Assembly: GCF_024281235.1 (NCBI RefSeq)
Contig: NZ_JAHWXY010000001.1
Span: 620,001 to 684,000, forward strand
Length of the DNA: 64,000 nt
Reading direction: 5' to 3'
Source: Shinella daejeonensis
GTDB lineage: Bacteria > Pseudomonadota > Alphaproteobacteria > Rhizobiales > Rhizobiaceae
The position numbers and the translations under genes are program-made. The notes beneath the pieces are model-generated. The model saw only the letters and a list, made by a program, of their open reading frames with translations. It searched no databases and was not told the DNA's origin. The first letter of the stretch is position 1; each line of letters starts with the position of its first letter. Below are positions 47,712 to 56,595 of the stretch, one piece after another.

Positions 47712-49223
47712 ATGAACGAACCCGAGCCTATTGACCTCTTCGTGATCGGCGGCGGCATCAACGGCGCTGGCATCGCGCGCGATGCGGCGGGGCGCGGGCT
47801 GAAGGTCGTCTTATGCGAGAAGGACGATCTCGCCGAAGGCACGTCCTCGCGTTCCGGCAAGCTCGTGCACGGGGGGCTGCGCTATCTCGAATATTACGAG
47901 TTCCGTCTCGTGCGCGAGGCGCTGATCGAGCGCGAGGTGCTGCTGAATGCCGCCCCGCACATCATCTGGCCGATGCGTTTCGTGCTGCCGCACAGTCCCC
48001 GCGACCGGCCCGCCTGGCTCGTCCGGCTCGGCCTTTTCCTCTACGATCATCTCGGCGGCCGCAGGAAACTGCCCGGCACGCGCACGCTCAATCTCCGGCG
48101 CGATCCGGAAGGTGCGGCACTTCTCGATCAGTATACCCTCGGCTTCGAATATTCCGACTGCTGGGTGGACGACGCCCGTCTCGTGACGCTGAACGCCATC
48201 GGCGCCGCCGAAAAGGGCGCGGTGGTTCTGACCCGTTCGCCGGCCGTCTCCGCCCGTCGCGAAGCCGGCGCATGGACCGTGACCACCCGGAACAGCACGA
48301 CCGGGGAAACGCGCACCTTCCGCGCCAGATGCCTCGTCAACTGCGCCGGCCCATGGGTTTCCGACGTCATCGACCGTGTCGCCGGCTCCCGTTCCCGGCG
48401 CAATGTGCGCCTCGTGAAAGGCAGCCATATCATCGTGCCGAAATTCTGGACGGGCGCGAACGCCTATCTCGTGCAGAACCACGACAAGCGCGTCATCTTC
48501 ATCAATCCCTATGAGGGCGACAAGGCGCTGATCGGCACCACCGACATCGCCTACGAAGGCCGGGCCGAGGACGTCGCCGCCGACGAGACGGAGATCGACT
48601 ACCTGCTGAAGGCGGTGAACCTCTACTTCAAGGAGAAGCTGCGCCGGCAGGATGTGCTGCACGCCTTTTCCGGGGTTCGCCCCCTCTTCGACGACGGCAA
48701 GGGCAATCCCTCCGCCGTGACGCGCGATTATGTCTTCGACCTCGACGAGACCGACGGCGCGCCGCTGCTCAATGTCTTCGGCGGCAAGATCACCACCTTT
48801 CGCGAGCTTGCCGAGCGCGGGATGCATCGCCTCAGGCACATCTTCCCCGATATGGGCGACGACTGGACGGAAAAGGCCCCGCTTCCCGGCGGCGACATGC
48901 CGAACGCCGATTATGAGACCTTCGCCAACACCCTGCGCGACGCCTGCCCCTGGATGCCGCGCAAACTCGTGCATCACTACGGGCGGCTGTACGGCACGCG
49001 CGCGAAAGCGCTGATCGCCGGCGCAACCGGCCTCGACGATCTCGGCCGGCACTTCGGCGGCCAGTTCTACGAGGCCGAGGCCCGTTATCTCGTCGCGGCG
49101 GAATGGGCTGAAACGGCAGACGATATTCTCTACCGCCGCACCAAGCATTATCTGCATCTGACGGAAGACGAGCGCGCCGCCTTCACCGAGTGGTTCGCAT
49201 CCACCCGCCTTGCCGCTGCCTGA
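47712..49223 (+). CDS. eryB: Erythritol-4-phosphate dehydrogenase (GlpD-like)
   Basis: A 503-residue flavoprotein, matching Brucella EryB (502) in length. The FAD motif FVIGGGINGAGIARDAAGRG is at residues 10-29, followed by GTSSRSGKLVHGGLRYLE, RLVKGSHIIVPKF and NVFGGKITTFRELAE. It oxidises the EryA product to a tetrulose phosphate with electrons going to quinone. An AAGGAG lies before the ATG; 49 bases separate it from eryA and the next start is eight bases after its stop. Confidence 0.9.
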   Translation: MNEPEPIDLFVIGGGINGAGIARDAAGRGLKVVLCEKDDLAEGTSSRSGKLVHGGLRYLEYYEFRLVREALIEREVLLNAAPHIIWPMRFVLPHSPRDRPAWLVRLGLFLYDHLGGRRKLPGTRTLNLRRDPEGAALLDQYTLGFEYSDCWVDDARLVTLNAIGAAEKGAVVLTRSPAVSARREAGAWTVTTRNSTTGETRTFRARCLVNCAGPWVSDVIDRVAGSRSRRNVRLVKGSHIIVPKFWTGANAYLVQNHDKRVIFINPYEGDKALIGTTDIAYEGRAEDVAADETEIDYLLKAVNLYFKEKLRRQDVLHAFSGVRPLFDDGKGNPSAVTRDYVFDLDETDGAPLLNVFGGKITTFRELAERGMHRLRHIFPDMGDDWTEKAPLPGGDMPNADYETFANTLRDACPWMPRKLVHHYGRLYGTRAKALIAGATGLDDLGRHFGGQFYEAEARYLVAAEWAETADDILYRRTKHYLHLTEDERAAFTEWFASTRLAAA

Positions 49224-49230
49224 GGACGCC

Positions 49231-50166
49231 ATGGCCCTGACCCTGTCGCTGAACACCAATCCGCTGGTCAACCGCTTCGCCGATCCCGACGATCTGATCG
49301 AGACCGTCGCGCGCGATCTGCGTCTGCGCGACCTCCAGCTCACGCACGAATTCATCAACCCGAGCTGGAACGCCGCGACGATCCGCCGGCTGACGCGCCG
49401 GATGGACAGGGCGCTCCAGCGCACCGGCGTGCGCGTCACCTCGGGCATGACCGGCCCCTACGGCCGCCTCAATCATTTCGGCCATCCCGACGCGGACGTA
49501 CGCCGCTACTATATCGACTGGTTCAAGACATTCGCCGACATCATCGGCGATCTCGGCGGAACCGCCGTCGGCACCCAGTTCGCCATCTTCACCTATCAGG
49601 ACTTCGACGATCCGGTCCGGCGCGAGGACCTGATCCGGATCGCCATCGACTGTTGGGCCGAAGTGGCCGAACACGCCAGAAACGCCGGGCTTTCCTACGT
49701 CTTCTGGGAGCCCATGAGCATCGGCCGCGAATTCGGCGAGACGATCACGGCCTGCCTGTCGCTCCAGGAACGGCTGACGGCCGCCGGCATGGCGATCCCC
49801 ATGTGGATGATGGCGGACATCGACCATGGCGACGTCACCTCTAAAAACCCGGATGATTACGACCCCTATGCTTGGGCGCGCGCCGTTCCGGCGGTCTCGC
49901 CGATCATCCATATCAAGCAAAGCCTGATGGACAAGGGTGGCCACCGGCCTTTCACCGCCGCGTTCAACGCGAGGGGACGCATCCAGCCGGAACCGCTTTT
50001 GCAGGCCTTTGCCGAAGGCGGCGCGGTCGACAACGAGATATGCCTCGAACTGTCCTTCAAGGAACGCGAACCGGACGACCGGCAGGTCATTGCGCAGATT
50101 GCCGAAAGCATCGCTTTCTGGGCGCCCTATATCGAAACCGGCGCATCGGATCTCAGGCCGGGCTGA
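49231..50166 (+). CDS. eryC: Tetrulose phosphate isomerase/epimerase EryC (TIM barrel)
   Basis: A 311-residue TIM-barrel protein, near the 309 of Brucella EryC. Features include LTHEFINPSWN at the start, SYVFWEPMSIGREFGET with the metal Glu, MWMMADIDHGDVTS with Asp and His, and ICLELSFKERE. In Brucella EryC is one of three isomerases that bring tetrulose phosphate to D-erythrose 4-phosphate. The Shine-Dalgarno GAGGA overlaps the eryB stop, so translation is coupled. Confidence 0.87.
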   Translation: MALTLSLNTNPLVNRFADPDDLIETVARDLRLRDLQLTHEFINPSWNAATIRRLTRRMDRALQRTGVRVTSGMTGPYGRLNHFGHPDADVRRYYIDWFKTFADIIGDLGGTAVGTQFAIFTYQDFDDPVRREDLIRIAIDCWAEVAEHARNAGLSYVFWEPMSIGREFGETITACLSLQERLTAAGMAIPMWMMADIDHGDVTSKNPDDYDPYAWARAVPAVSPIIHIKQSLMDKGGHRPFTAAFNARGRIQPEPLLQAFAEGGAVDNEICLELSFKEREPDDRQVIAQIAESIAFWAPYIETGASDLRPG

Positions 50167-50233
50167 CCGCCGCCCGCCCTTTCCGCGGTTCGATCGCAGG
50201 GCGCTGCGGTTGCAGAGGACGACAGGACATCCG

Positions 50234-51178
50234 ATGACCGATCATGAAGACTCCCTCGCCGTCCGCGCCGCCTGGCTGCATTATATCGGCGGCTTCACCC
50301 AGTCCGCCGTCGCCAAGCGGCTCGGCATTCCCTCGGTGAAGGCGCACCGGCTGATCGCCCGCGCCGTCGCCGAAGGCGTGGTGAAAGTCAGCATCGACGG
50401 CGATATCGCCGAATGCGTCAATCTCGAAGTCGACCTCGCCACCCGCTACGGGCTCGACTATTGCGAGGTGGCGCCCGACGTCGACGACGACGCGCTGGCG
50501 CTGACCACGCTCGGCCATGTCGGGGCGGACTTTCTCCGGCGCGAGATCGAGCGCGGCGAGGCGGCCGTCATCGGCTTCGGCCACGGGCGCACCCTTTCGG
50601 CGGTCGTGCGTCATCTCCCGCGCATCGGCGCAAGCGGCACGCGCTTCGTTTCGCTGCTCGGCGGCCTGACCCGCAACTATGCCGCCAATCCCTATGACGT
50701 CATGCACCGGCTGGCCGCCAAGACCGGCACCCAGGCCTATGTCATGCCGGTGCCCTTCTTCGCCAATACCGAGGAGGATCGCGAAGTCCTGCTCTCCCAG
50801 CGCGGGGTCAGCGACGTGTTCAATCTCGCGCGCAGCGCCGATCTCAAGCTTGTCGGCATCGGAACGGTCGACAACCAGGCGCACCTCGTCACATCCGGCA
50901 TGTTGCAGCCCGATGAACTGGCGGAGATCGCCGAACTCGGCGGCGTCGGCGAATTACTCGGCCATTTCTTCGACAGCAAGGGCCGCATCCTCGAGACGAC
51001 GGTGACCGCCAGAACGCTCGCCGCATCCTTCTCCGACTCGGGCAACGACCGGATCGTCGCGATCGCCGGCGGGTCTGCAAAAACCGAAGCCATCCGCGCG
51101 GTGCTGCACAGCCACCGACTTCACGGCCTGATCACCGATGAACGCACGGCGCGCCTGCTCCTGCAAAGCTCCGCATGA
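50234..51178 (+). CDS. eryD: SorC/DeoR-type regulator of erythritol catabolism
   Basis: A 314-residue regulator, near the 316 of Brucella EryD. The helix-turn-helix FTQSAVAKRLGIPSVKAHRL lies at about 19-38, followed by a SorC sugar-binding domain (VIGFGHGRTLSAVV, SLLGGLTRNY, GIGTVDNQAHLV). EryD represses the ery operon and is released by erythritol in Brucella. The place as fourth gene of eryABCD agrees. It ends the operon. Confidence 0.9.
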   Translation: MTDHEDSLAVRAAWLHYIGGFTQSAVAKRLGIPSVKAHRLIARAVAEGVVKVSIDGDIAECVNLEVDLATRYGLDYCEVAPDVDDDALALTTLGHVGADFLRREIERGEAAVIGFGHGRTLSAVVRHLPRIGASGTRFVSLLGGLTRNYAANPYDVMHRLAAKTGTQAYVMPVPFFANTEEDREVLLSQRGVSDVFNLARSADLKLVGIGTVDNQAHLVTSGMLQPDELAEIAELGGVGELLGHFFDSKGRILETTVTARTLAASFSDSGNDRIVAIAGGSAKTEAIRAVLHSHRLHGLITDERTARLLLQSSA

Positions 51179-51362
51179 AGACCGTCGCTTCGGGCCGCAC
51201 CGGGGCGCAAACGAGCCGCCTGCGCAAAGGGCGGGAAGCCCGCTTGTCCCGATCCGTTCGATTGGTCATTATCCGGCCGCACGCGCAAGGGACGAAAGCC
51301 GATCGCTCCGGCGATCCGGGGCCGCCCCCGGCCGGCTTCGCCTTCACGGAGGGGCGAGAAGG

Positions 51363-51578
51363 ATGACACCGGAAAGCTTCATCGATTTCTTCAGATCCCG
51401 CCACGGCTGGAAATGCCGGCCGGGATCTGCGATCTTCGAAGACCTGACCCGCTTCGCCACCGACCAGGCCACCTCCCCCCACGACATCGCCGATCTATAC
51501 GTGATCTTCTGCGTCACACACGCAATCAAGCCAAAAGACACCGGACCGCAAAAGACCGGTCAACCAAACAGCCCATGA
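51363..51578 (+). CDS. Small hypothetical protein
   Basis: A 71-residue protein with a start shortly after a GAGAAGGA. It is polar, with SFIDFFRSRHGWKCRPGS and a helix ending HDIADLYVIFCVTHAI. No family recognised. It lies between eryD and the left end of the integrated element; the gap 51179-51362 holds no clear gene. Moderately likely to be real. Confidence 0.45.
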   Translation: MTPESFIDFFRSRHGWKCRPGSAIFEDLTRFATDQATSPHDIADLYVIFCVTHAIKPKDTGPQKTGQPNSP

Positions 51579-51602
51579 AGGCCACCTCTGGAATTTGGTG
51601 GA

Positions 51603-51653
51603 AATGGTGGGCCCGGAGGGACTCGAACCCCCAACCAAGCGGTTATGAGCCGC
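51603..51653. repeat. attL: 51-bp copy of the tRNA 3' end
   Basis: This is identical over 51 bases to 61439-61489 and matches the 3' half of the tRNA(CAU) gene including the CCA and anticodon stem. After 51653 the sequences diverge (TAATTAGG here, CGGCTCTA there). It is the displaced original 3' end of the host tRNA gene, and it is not a complete tRNA. Confidence 0.92.
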
Positions 51654-51790
51654 TAATTAGGGGTCTATAGTATCATTCTTGTGACCGCAATTTACCTTCC
51701 CTCTTGGTGCCAAGTGTCAATTTTATAAGGCTTTTTCGCGGCCATTGGTAACAAGCGGTATCATTGCGTTTTTCTGGAACACCTCCTATG

Positions 51791-51831
51791 TTGTAGCCCA
51801 CACGTAGCACATAGGGGAGCGCGGGCTACAA
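51791..51831. repeat. Left-end arm-type sites (TTGTAGCCCA, inverted pair)
   Basis: TTGTAGCCCA at 51791-51800 faces GGGCTACAA at 51823-51831, which overlaps the integrase start codon. The pair lies inside a hairpin-capable segment (CCTATGT at 51785-51791 with ACATAGG at 51809-51815). The same motif recurs at 56573-56582 and 61376-61385. These are candidate arm sites for integrase or sites for the AlpA-like protein. The 177-base end 51654-51830 holds no gene. Confidence 0.6.
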
Positions 51832-53201
51832 TGACCAAGAGGCCCAAATCAGAGTTCAATCAGAAATCTGAACTGAAAGACACATCGTTCAAGGCGATGA
51901 AGGTGAAGTATCGAACTGACCCTGACACCGGAAAGAAGACAGCGGTTCGATGGGATTGGATGGATACAGAAGTTCGAGGCTTCGGCGTGCGCGTTGGCAC
52001 AACTGGCAAGCGGACATTCATGCTCTTTACGCGGTTTCCGGGATCGCACGCTCCGACACGTGCCGAGCTTGGGGAGTATACCGGGGCGGGCGGGATGACC
52101 TTGGCGCAAGCCAGAAAGAAGGCCGGAGATTGGCGCGAAAAAATCCGCAATGGGGTTGATCCCCGCGACGAACAAAAAGCTGAATTGGCTGAGAAGGCGC
52201 GGAGGCGCGAAAACACCTTCAAGTCCGTTGTCGAGGATTACATTGCCGATCTGCCAACCCGAAAGCGCAACCGCCATATTGAGCAGGACGAGCGCGAGAT
52301 TCGCCGCGAGCTTCTGGACCCGGCTCGCAATGACTGGATGGATAAGCCCATTGCTGAAATTACAGACGAGCACATAGCGGAGCTAATCGGCGCAATCCGT
52401 GACCGTCCTGCTGTCGGCATGGCCTACAATTCTCTTGGACACATCAAATCTATTTTCGATTGGGCAATGTGGCCTGAGCGTCGTCGTGGATACGGCCTGA
52501 CGGATGATCCGACGCGGAACTTGAAGCCAAAGTATCTACGGCTGCCATCAAAAACTGAAACAGCCCGGACTCGTGTGCTTAGCGATGACGAATTGCGAGC
52601 CTATTGGAATGCGGCGGATTCAATCCCGTATCCCCTTGGGCCATTCTTCAAGCTGCTGCTACTGACAGGGCAGCGAAAGTCCGAGGTGTCGGACGCTGAG
52701 CGCAGTGAGTTCGATGTCGGCGCAAGGCTTTGGACTATCCCGGAAGTTCGGGTGAAGATGGGGCAGGATCATTTACTGCCCATGTCCAGTGCCATGATTG
52801 AGCTTGTTGAAGGGCTGCCGAAACAAGGCAATGGTGATTTCATTTTCAGCGACCGACGGACGAAAGGCGCGAAGCCAATTAACGGCTTCGGTCGGGCGAA
52901 GAAGGCGCTCGATGAAAAGATGCTGGAGTGTTTACGGGAGAAAAATCCCGATGCGGAACTTCGTCACTTTGTCCTGCATGACGTGCGGCGCACTGTTCGC
53001 ACCCGTCTTTCCGCGTTGACTAAATCGGAAGTGGCCGAGCACGTCATCGGTCATTCCAAGCAGGGCATTCAGCGAGTCTATAATTATTATGAGTATTTGC
53101 CAGAAATGCGGGAGGCGCTGGAGGCTTGGGCAGGTGCGCTTGACCGAATTGTGAACCCGCCCACCGGCAACAATGTGCTGGAATTCGCGGCAGGAAGCTA
53201 A
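51831..53201 (+). CDS. Tyrosine-type site-specific integrase
   Basis: A 456-residue recombinase. The N-terminal part carries an arm-binding region (WMDTEVRGFGVRVG, typical of P4-type integrases), a SAM-like core-binding domain follows (about 125-240), and the catalytic domain shows Arg282 in LLTGQRKSE, HDVRRT with His383 and Arg386, GHSKQGIQ, and the nucleophile Tyr in the VYNYYEYL segment. All key residues are present. It lies 177 bases from attL and drives integration into the tRNA(CAU) gene. The start overlaps an inverted arm-type motif. Confidence 0.92.
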   Translation: MTKRPKSEFNQKSELKDTSFKAMKVKYRTDPDTGKKTAVRWDWMDTEVRGFGVRVGTTGKRTFMLFTRFPGSHAPTRAELGEYTGAGGMTLAQARKKAGDWREKIRNGVDPRDEQKAELAEKARRRENTFKSVVEDYIADLPTRKRNRHIEQDEREIRRELLDPARNDWMDKPIAEITDEHIAELIGAIRDRPAVGMAYNSLGHIKSIFDWAMWPERRRGYGLTDDPTRNLKPKYLRLPSKTETARTRVLSDDELRAYWNAADSIPYPLGPFFKLLLLTGQRKSEVSDAERSEFDVGARLWTIPEVRVKMGQDHLLPMSSAMIELVEGLPKQGNGDFIFSDRRTKGAKPINGFGRAKKALDEKMLECLREKNPDAELRHFVLHDVRRTVRTRLSALTKSEVAEHVIGHSKQGIQRVYNYYEYLPEMREALEAWAGALDRIVNPPTGNNVLEFAAGS

Positions 53202-53356
53202 AAAAAGATCAATGAAATCAATAGAAATCTTGTTGACATGTGGCACTTTCACAGATTTTAGGATATGTCAATGGGGGTGCGCTAGCCATTACCCTCTTTT
53301 CTGACTATACTCTGTGTGTTGCGGCAGTGAACCGCGTTTAACCATAGGATATAGCA
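53202..53356 (+). promoter_or_regulatory. Promoter/operator region before the AlpA-like gene
   Basis: An AT-rich gap of 155 bases. TTGACA at 53233-53238 is a consensus -35, and TATACT at 53306-53311 a good -10, but they are not spaced as one promoter, so two start sites may exist. TGACAT (53234-53239) and ATGTCA (53265-53270) form a dyad of 6-base arms, a possible operator. Confidence 0.5.
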
Positions 53357-53548
53357 ATGCGACTCTTAAATATTACAGAACTTCGGACAATCAAGGGCGT
53401 GGATTTCTCCAAGCCCCAAATCTATCGAATGATCGCTGAAGGCCGCTTTCCGCGCCAGCTCCCGATTTCGGAGAAACGAGTCGCTTGGCTCGAATCTGAA
53501 ATTGATGCGTGGATTAGGGAACGAGCCGATGCGCGTATGGCAGCATGA
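53357..53548 (+). CDS. alpA: AlpA-family helix-turn-helix regulator/excisionase
   Basis: A 63-residue protein with the AlpA/MerR-like fold: LNITELRTIKGVDFSKPQIYR then GRFPRQLPISEKRVAWLESEID, matching excisionase-type helix-turn-helix proteins of phage satellites. It lies just downstream of the integrase, and AlpA proteins activate integrase or promote excision in related elements. It could bind the TTGTAGCCCA sites; this is inference. A short AGGA lies before the ATG. Confidence 0.82.
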   Translation: MRLLNITELRTIKGVDFSKPQIYRMIAEGRFPRQLPISEKRVAWLESEIDAWIRERADARMAA

Positions 53549-53614
53549 AAAAACCGCCAAGCGAGGTCCAGTCGCGAAGCGGTCGTTTCATTTGGATATA
53601 GGAATTAAAGCACA

Positions 53615-53854
53615 GTGAATATAGCACGTAAATTGCCGGTTGGTCAAGACCTTCCCGGTGTCATCCCGCCCCTCGATGCGGACAGCGACCGATTGTTGTA
53701 TCTCGTCATGGACGAGCTGCATCGAAGGAAACTTCCAACCATCATCGAACACGCGGAAAAACTCGACTACGTTTATTGGTCGGAAAGCCGGGGCGAATGG
53801 GTCCCTACGTTTTGCCCCGATAAGGTTTACGAGTTCATGCGGGGGATTCGATGA
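53615..53854 (+). CDS. Small hypothetical protein upstream of the primase
   Basis: A 79-residue protein with a GTG start at 53615 (weak Shine-Dalgarno AGGAAT about 12 bases before it). The C-terminal part (DYVYWSESRGEWVPTFCPDKVYEFM) is acidic-aromatic. The stop overlaps the primase ATG (ATGA), suggesting co-translation and a role in replication. Not recognised. Confidence 0.55.
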   Translation: MNIARKLPVGQDLPGVIPPLDADSDRLLYLVMDELHRRKLPTIIEHAEKLDYVYWSESRGEWVPTFCPDKVYEFMRGIR

Positions 53855-56211
53855 CAGCCAGCCTCAAAATTGCACAAAATCTTACGGCGAACGGCTGGCC
53901 CATTCTCGCCGCCAACAGCAACAAAGTCCCCCTCCACCGCGCGTGGGGGGAGACGCAGCTAACCGCCGACGATCTCGACCGGTATTTTTCGGGAACGTCA
54001 AATCTTGTCGGCATTGTCACCGGGCAGCGTTCCGGCGTGTTCGTCATTGATCCCGACGAGAAAGACGGGAAGAACGGTATTGCCGAGTTTCTAAAGGCCG
54101 GTGACGTTCCCGCGACCTATACGGTCAAAACGCGTTCTGGCGGGCGTCATTATTATTTCCGCCATCCGGGGCCGGGAACTTCGATTATCAATAAGACGGA
54201 GTTTCTCCCCGGCGTCGATGTTCGCGGCGATGGCGGCTACGTAGTCGCGCCCGGCAACGAGGGTTATCACGTCATCGATGGCTCTGAGATAGCTTACGCG
54301 CCAGAATGGCTCCTAAAGCTTGTTGCAAAACAGGGGTTGCCGGGGGTCGAAACGATCCCCGAACCGATCAATCCGCTCACGACTGATGAGCACGCTGAAG
54401 CGCTGAGGCGTGCTGAAATTTACCTCAGTAACATCAATGCGGATTGTAGCCGGGACCAATGGCTTTCCGCACTGATGGGCGTTCATTCAATGACGCATGG
54501 AAGCGGCGAGGGCTTTGAACTTGCGGATCGTTGGAGTGCTACCGGTGGCGAAAGCTACAAAGGCTCGAAAGACGTTGCGGATCGTTGGCGGTCCTTCACC
54601 TTTGATCGTTCAGACGGTATCCGCGAAGGTACGTTGCGCCATTTGACAAGTGGCACCAATGCACAATTGCAGGTCGCATTTCCGGACATTCCAGTCGGTG
54701 AGCTACCCGCACCGACTAAGCAACCGGCACAGCTTCCCCAAATTTGGAACGTGCCGGAAGTTCACATAATGGCGGACGCTGCTGAATTGGCCTTGCTGTC
54801 AGCCGATGTTCCGTTCTTCCAGCGTGGCGGGAAGCTTCGCCAGCCCATTGTTACCGATGACGGGGCAATCCTGTCAGAAGTCACGGCGACGAAGATGGTC
54901 GATCATCTTTCACGGGTTGCGCGGTTCACGAAGCTGGTCAACAACAAGAGCGGCCCGAAGGAAGTGCAGATTGCGCCGCCGATGAACATTGCGCAGATTG
55001 TTCTATCGCGTGATGGTGAGTGGAAGTTTCCGCACGTTCATGGCGTGGTTTCAACTCCCACGCTCCGCCGTGATGGTTCAATCTTGTCAGCGCCGGGATA
55101 TGATCAAGCGTCGGGATTGTTCGTCGTGAACCCTGTCACGCTGCCAGCAATACCGGATCAACCGACACGGGACGATGCGCTTGCGGCCCTGCAACTGATT
55201 GCTGGCCTATTCCGCGAGTCGCCATTCATAGATGAGGCAAGCCGATCTGTTGCGCTCTCGGCATTTATGACGCCGATTGTACGTGGTGCGATGGACGTTG
55301 CTCCACTTCACGCCATGGCCGCGCCTGAAATGGGTTCTGGCAAGACCTTTATATGTGACGTGACATCGGCAGCAGTGAACGGCTTCCGATCAATGCCAGC
55401 GCTATCGCACGTCAACGCGACGGAAACGGAAAAGCGACTCACGGCTAAATTGCTACAGGGTCAGCCGACCGTTTTGCTGGACAACGTGAATGGGTCGCTC
55501 GGTTCTGACTTCTTGTGTCAGGCCGTCACCGCCCCGGTCGTGGAAGTTCGCCCGCTTGGTGTTACGGAAATCAAAACCATCCGAAACACTCATACGCTTT
55601 ATGCAACGGGCAACAATTTGCGGGTGGCGAATGACATGGTGCGCCGCACGATCCGGGCGACACTCGACGCCCGATCCGATCAACCATGGCTCCGGGTGTT
55701 TTCCGGCGATCCCATTGGTGACGTGTTGCGTGATCGTGGTCGCTATATCGCCGCTGCGTTCACTATTGCCCGCGCCTACATCGCAGCCGGAGAGCCGTCT
55801 GTCGTTGGTCAATATGCGTCATTCGGTGAATGGAACGCCCGCGTCCGGTCACCGCTCGTTTGGCTCGGCATGGCTGATCCGCTGGAAACCCAACAGGCGC
55901 TCCGGGGCGACGATGAAGGTCGTGAAGTTCTGGCGCAGATCATTGACGCATGGCCTGAAAATGGCGCGTTCACAGCTGCCGAAATTATCAGCTGGTCAAG
56001 CGATCCTATGAACGCTCATCATGGTGCGAAGTTGCGGGGGTTGCTCGAAATGACACCCGCAAGACACCCGCAAAACGCGGGGGTAACACCCGCAAGGCTG
56101 TCAAAGTGGCTCCGGGATAATGTCAATCGAATCGTTGATGGCCGTAAAATAGCGATGAACGAGGACGCTCACCGTAAGGTTAAGGTCTTTTCGGTCGAAA
56201 CCTGCGGGTGA
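53851..56211 (+). CDS. Primase-polymerase with PriCT-2 and ATPase (helicase-like) domains
   Basis: A 786-residue replication protein. Residues 5-165 form a bifunctional primase/polymerase domain with the catalytic Asp67-Pro-Asp69 (FVIDPDEK), SGGRHYYF and PGVDVRGDGGYVVAPG. A PriCT-2 domain lies at about 190-270 (CSRDQWLSALMGVHS). The C-terminal half holds a P-loop at about 495-499 (MGSGKT) and a TVLLDNV Walker B, like the helicase parts of satellite primases. It likely starts DNA replication at the iterons that overlap and follow its own 3' end. The repeated TPA codons near residue 735 come from the iterons. Confidence 0.85.
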   Translation: MTASLKIAQNLTANGWPILAANSNKVPLHRAWGETQLTADDLDRYFSGTSNLVGIVTGQRSGVFVIDPDEKDGKNGIAEFLKAGDVPATYTVKTRSGGRHYYFRHPGPGTSIINKTEFLPGVDVRGDGGYVVAPGNEGYHVIDGSEIAYAPEWLLKLVAKQGLPGVETIPEPINPLTTDEHAEALRRAEIYLSNINADCSRDQWLSALMGVHSMTHGSGEGFELADRWSATGGESYKGSKDVADRWRSFTFDRSDGIREGTLRHLTSGTNAQLQVAFPDIPVGELPAPTKQPAQLPQIWNVPEVHIMADAAELALLSADVPFFQRGGKLRQPIVTDDGAILSEVTATKMVDHLSRVARFTKLVNNKSGPKEVQIAPPMNIAQIVLSRDGEWKFPHVHGVVSTPTLRRDGSILSAPGYDQASGLFVVNPVTLPAIPDQPTRDDALAALQLIAGLFRESPFIDEASRSVALSAFMTPIVRGAMDVAPLHAMAAPEMGSGKTFICDVTSAAVNGFRSMPALSHVNATETEKRLTAKLLQGQPTVLLDNVNGSLGSDFLCQAVTAPVVEVRPLGVTEIKTIRNTHTLYATGNNLRVANDMVRRTIRATLDARSDQPWLRVFSGDPIGDVLRDRGRYIAAAFTIARAYIAAGEPSVVGQYASFGEWNARVRSPLVWLGMADPLETQQALRGDDEGREVLAQIIDAWPENGAFTAAEIISWSSDPMNAHHGAKLRGLLEMTPARHPQNAGVTPARLSKWLRDNVNRIVDGRKIAMNEDAHRKVKVFSVETCG

Positions 56212-56399
56212 CTGCGGGTGTTGTGCGGGTGTTGTCTGAGTATAACACCCGCATCATTTATTCATATTTTTCAATGCTTTGAGATGCGCTGCGGGTGTTG
56301 CGGGTGTTGTTTTTTATTCTAGAGGCTCAAAGTTTTTAAGTCGTACTAATTTCTATTGGGCACCTGATAGATTCACAAACAACACCCGCAACACCCGCA
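56053..56399. repeat. Iteron array, candidate replication origin
   Basis: At least 11 copies of a core TGCGGGTGTT or its reverse complement (some with the last bases altered) occur: 56053, 56064 and 56085 within the primase 3' end; 56203, 56213, 56224 and 56244; then 56290 and 56299 as a head-to-tail pair, and 56381 and 56390 as the same pair inverted. The two pairs form a 23-bp inverted repeat (56290-56312 and 56377-56399) around an AT-rich spacer. This is the layout of iteron-controlled origins such as those of P4-type elements. Confidence 0.75.
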
Positions 56400-56482
56400 A
56401 AGGCTCAATTTCCCCTCTGGAAAGTCTGGAAAATCGCAGCCCGTTGCATCCTCCGGGCTTGTGACTTTTTTCCTAAATCTAA

Positions 56483-56503
56483 AACCAAGCGGTTCACAGC
56501 CGC
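56483..56503. repeat. Internal core-like att site (18 of 21 bases as att, anticodon triplet changed)
   Basis: The 21 bases match the end of the att repeat (51633-51653) except for the central triplet: CAC here in place of ATG, read on the plus strand. On the minus strand the anticodon loop would carry GUG instead of CAU. Both stem arms of the core are kept. No D arm or T arm surrounds it, so it is not a tRNA. Confidence 0.6.
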
Positions 56504-56569
56504 GTGGGCAACATAGGCAACCCCTTGAATCTCATGCTATCTAAGGGTTTGAAGGCCCGTATGCGCTAC

Positions 56570-56584
56570 ATCTGGGCTACAAAT
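56570..56584. repeat. Internal arm-type site, inverted copy of the right-end sequence
   Basis: ATCTGGGCTACAAAT is the exact reverse complement of 61374-61388 at the right end of the element. It lies 12 bases before the ATG of the first packaging gene (56596), so a protein bound here could control the late operon. The gap 56212-56595 otherwise holds iterons and the core-like site. Confidence 0.6.
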
Positions 56585-56595
56585 CGAGGATTTAC

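Noticed and set aside
51603-51660. A second tRNA gene at the left end
   Set aside because: Only the 3' half is present; the sequence diverges at the anticodon stem. It is the attL remnant.
56290-56399. CRISPR-like array in the repeated TGCGGGTGTT region
   Set aside because: Repeats are short, on both strands and irregularly spaced, with no cas genes; an iteron array explains them better.
56440-56520. A tRNA-His-like gene inside the element (anticodon loop CTGTGAA)
   Set aside because: No D arm, T arm or acceptor stem can be formed around it. It is described instead as an att-core-like sequence.
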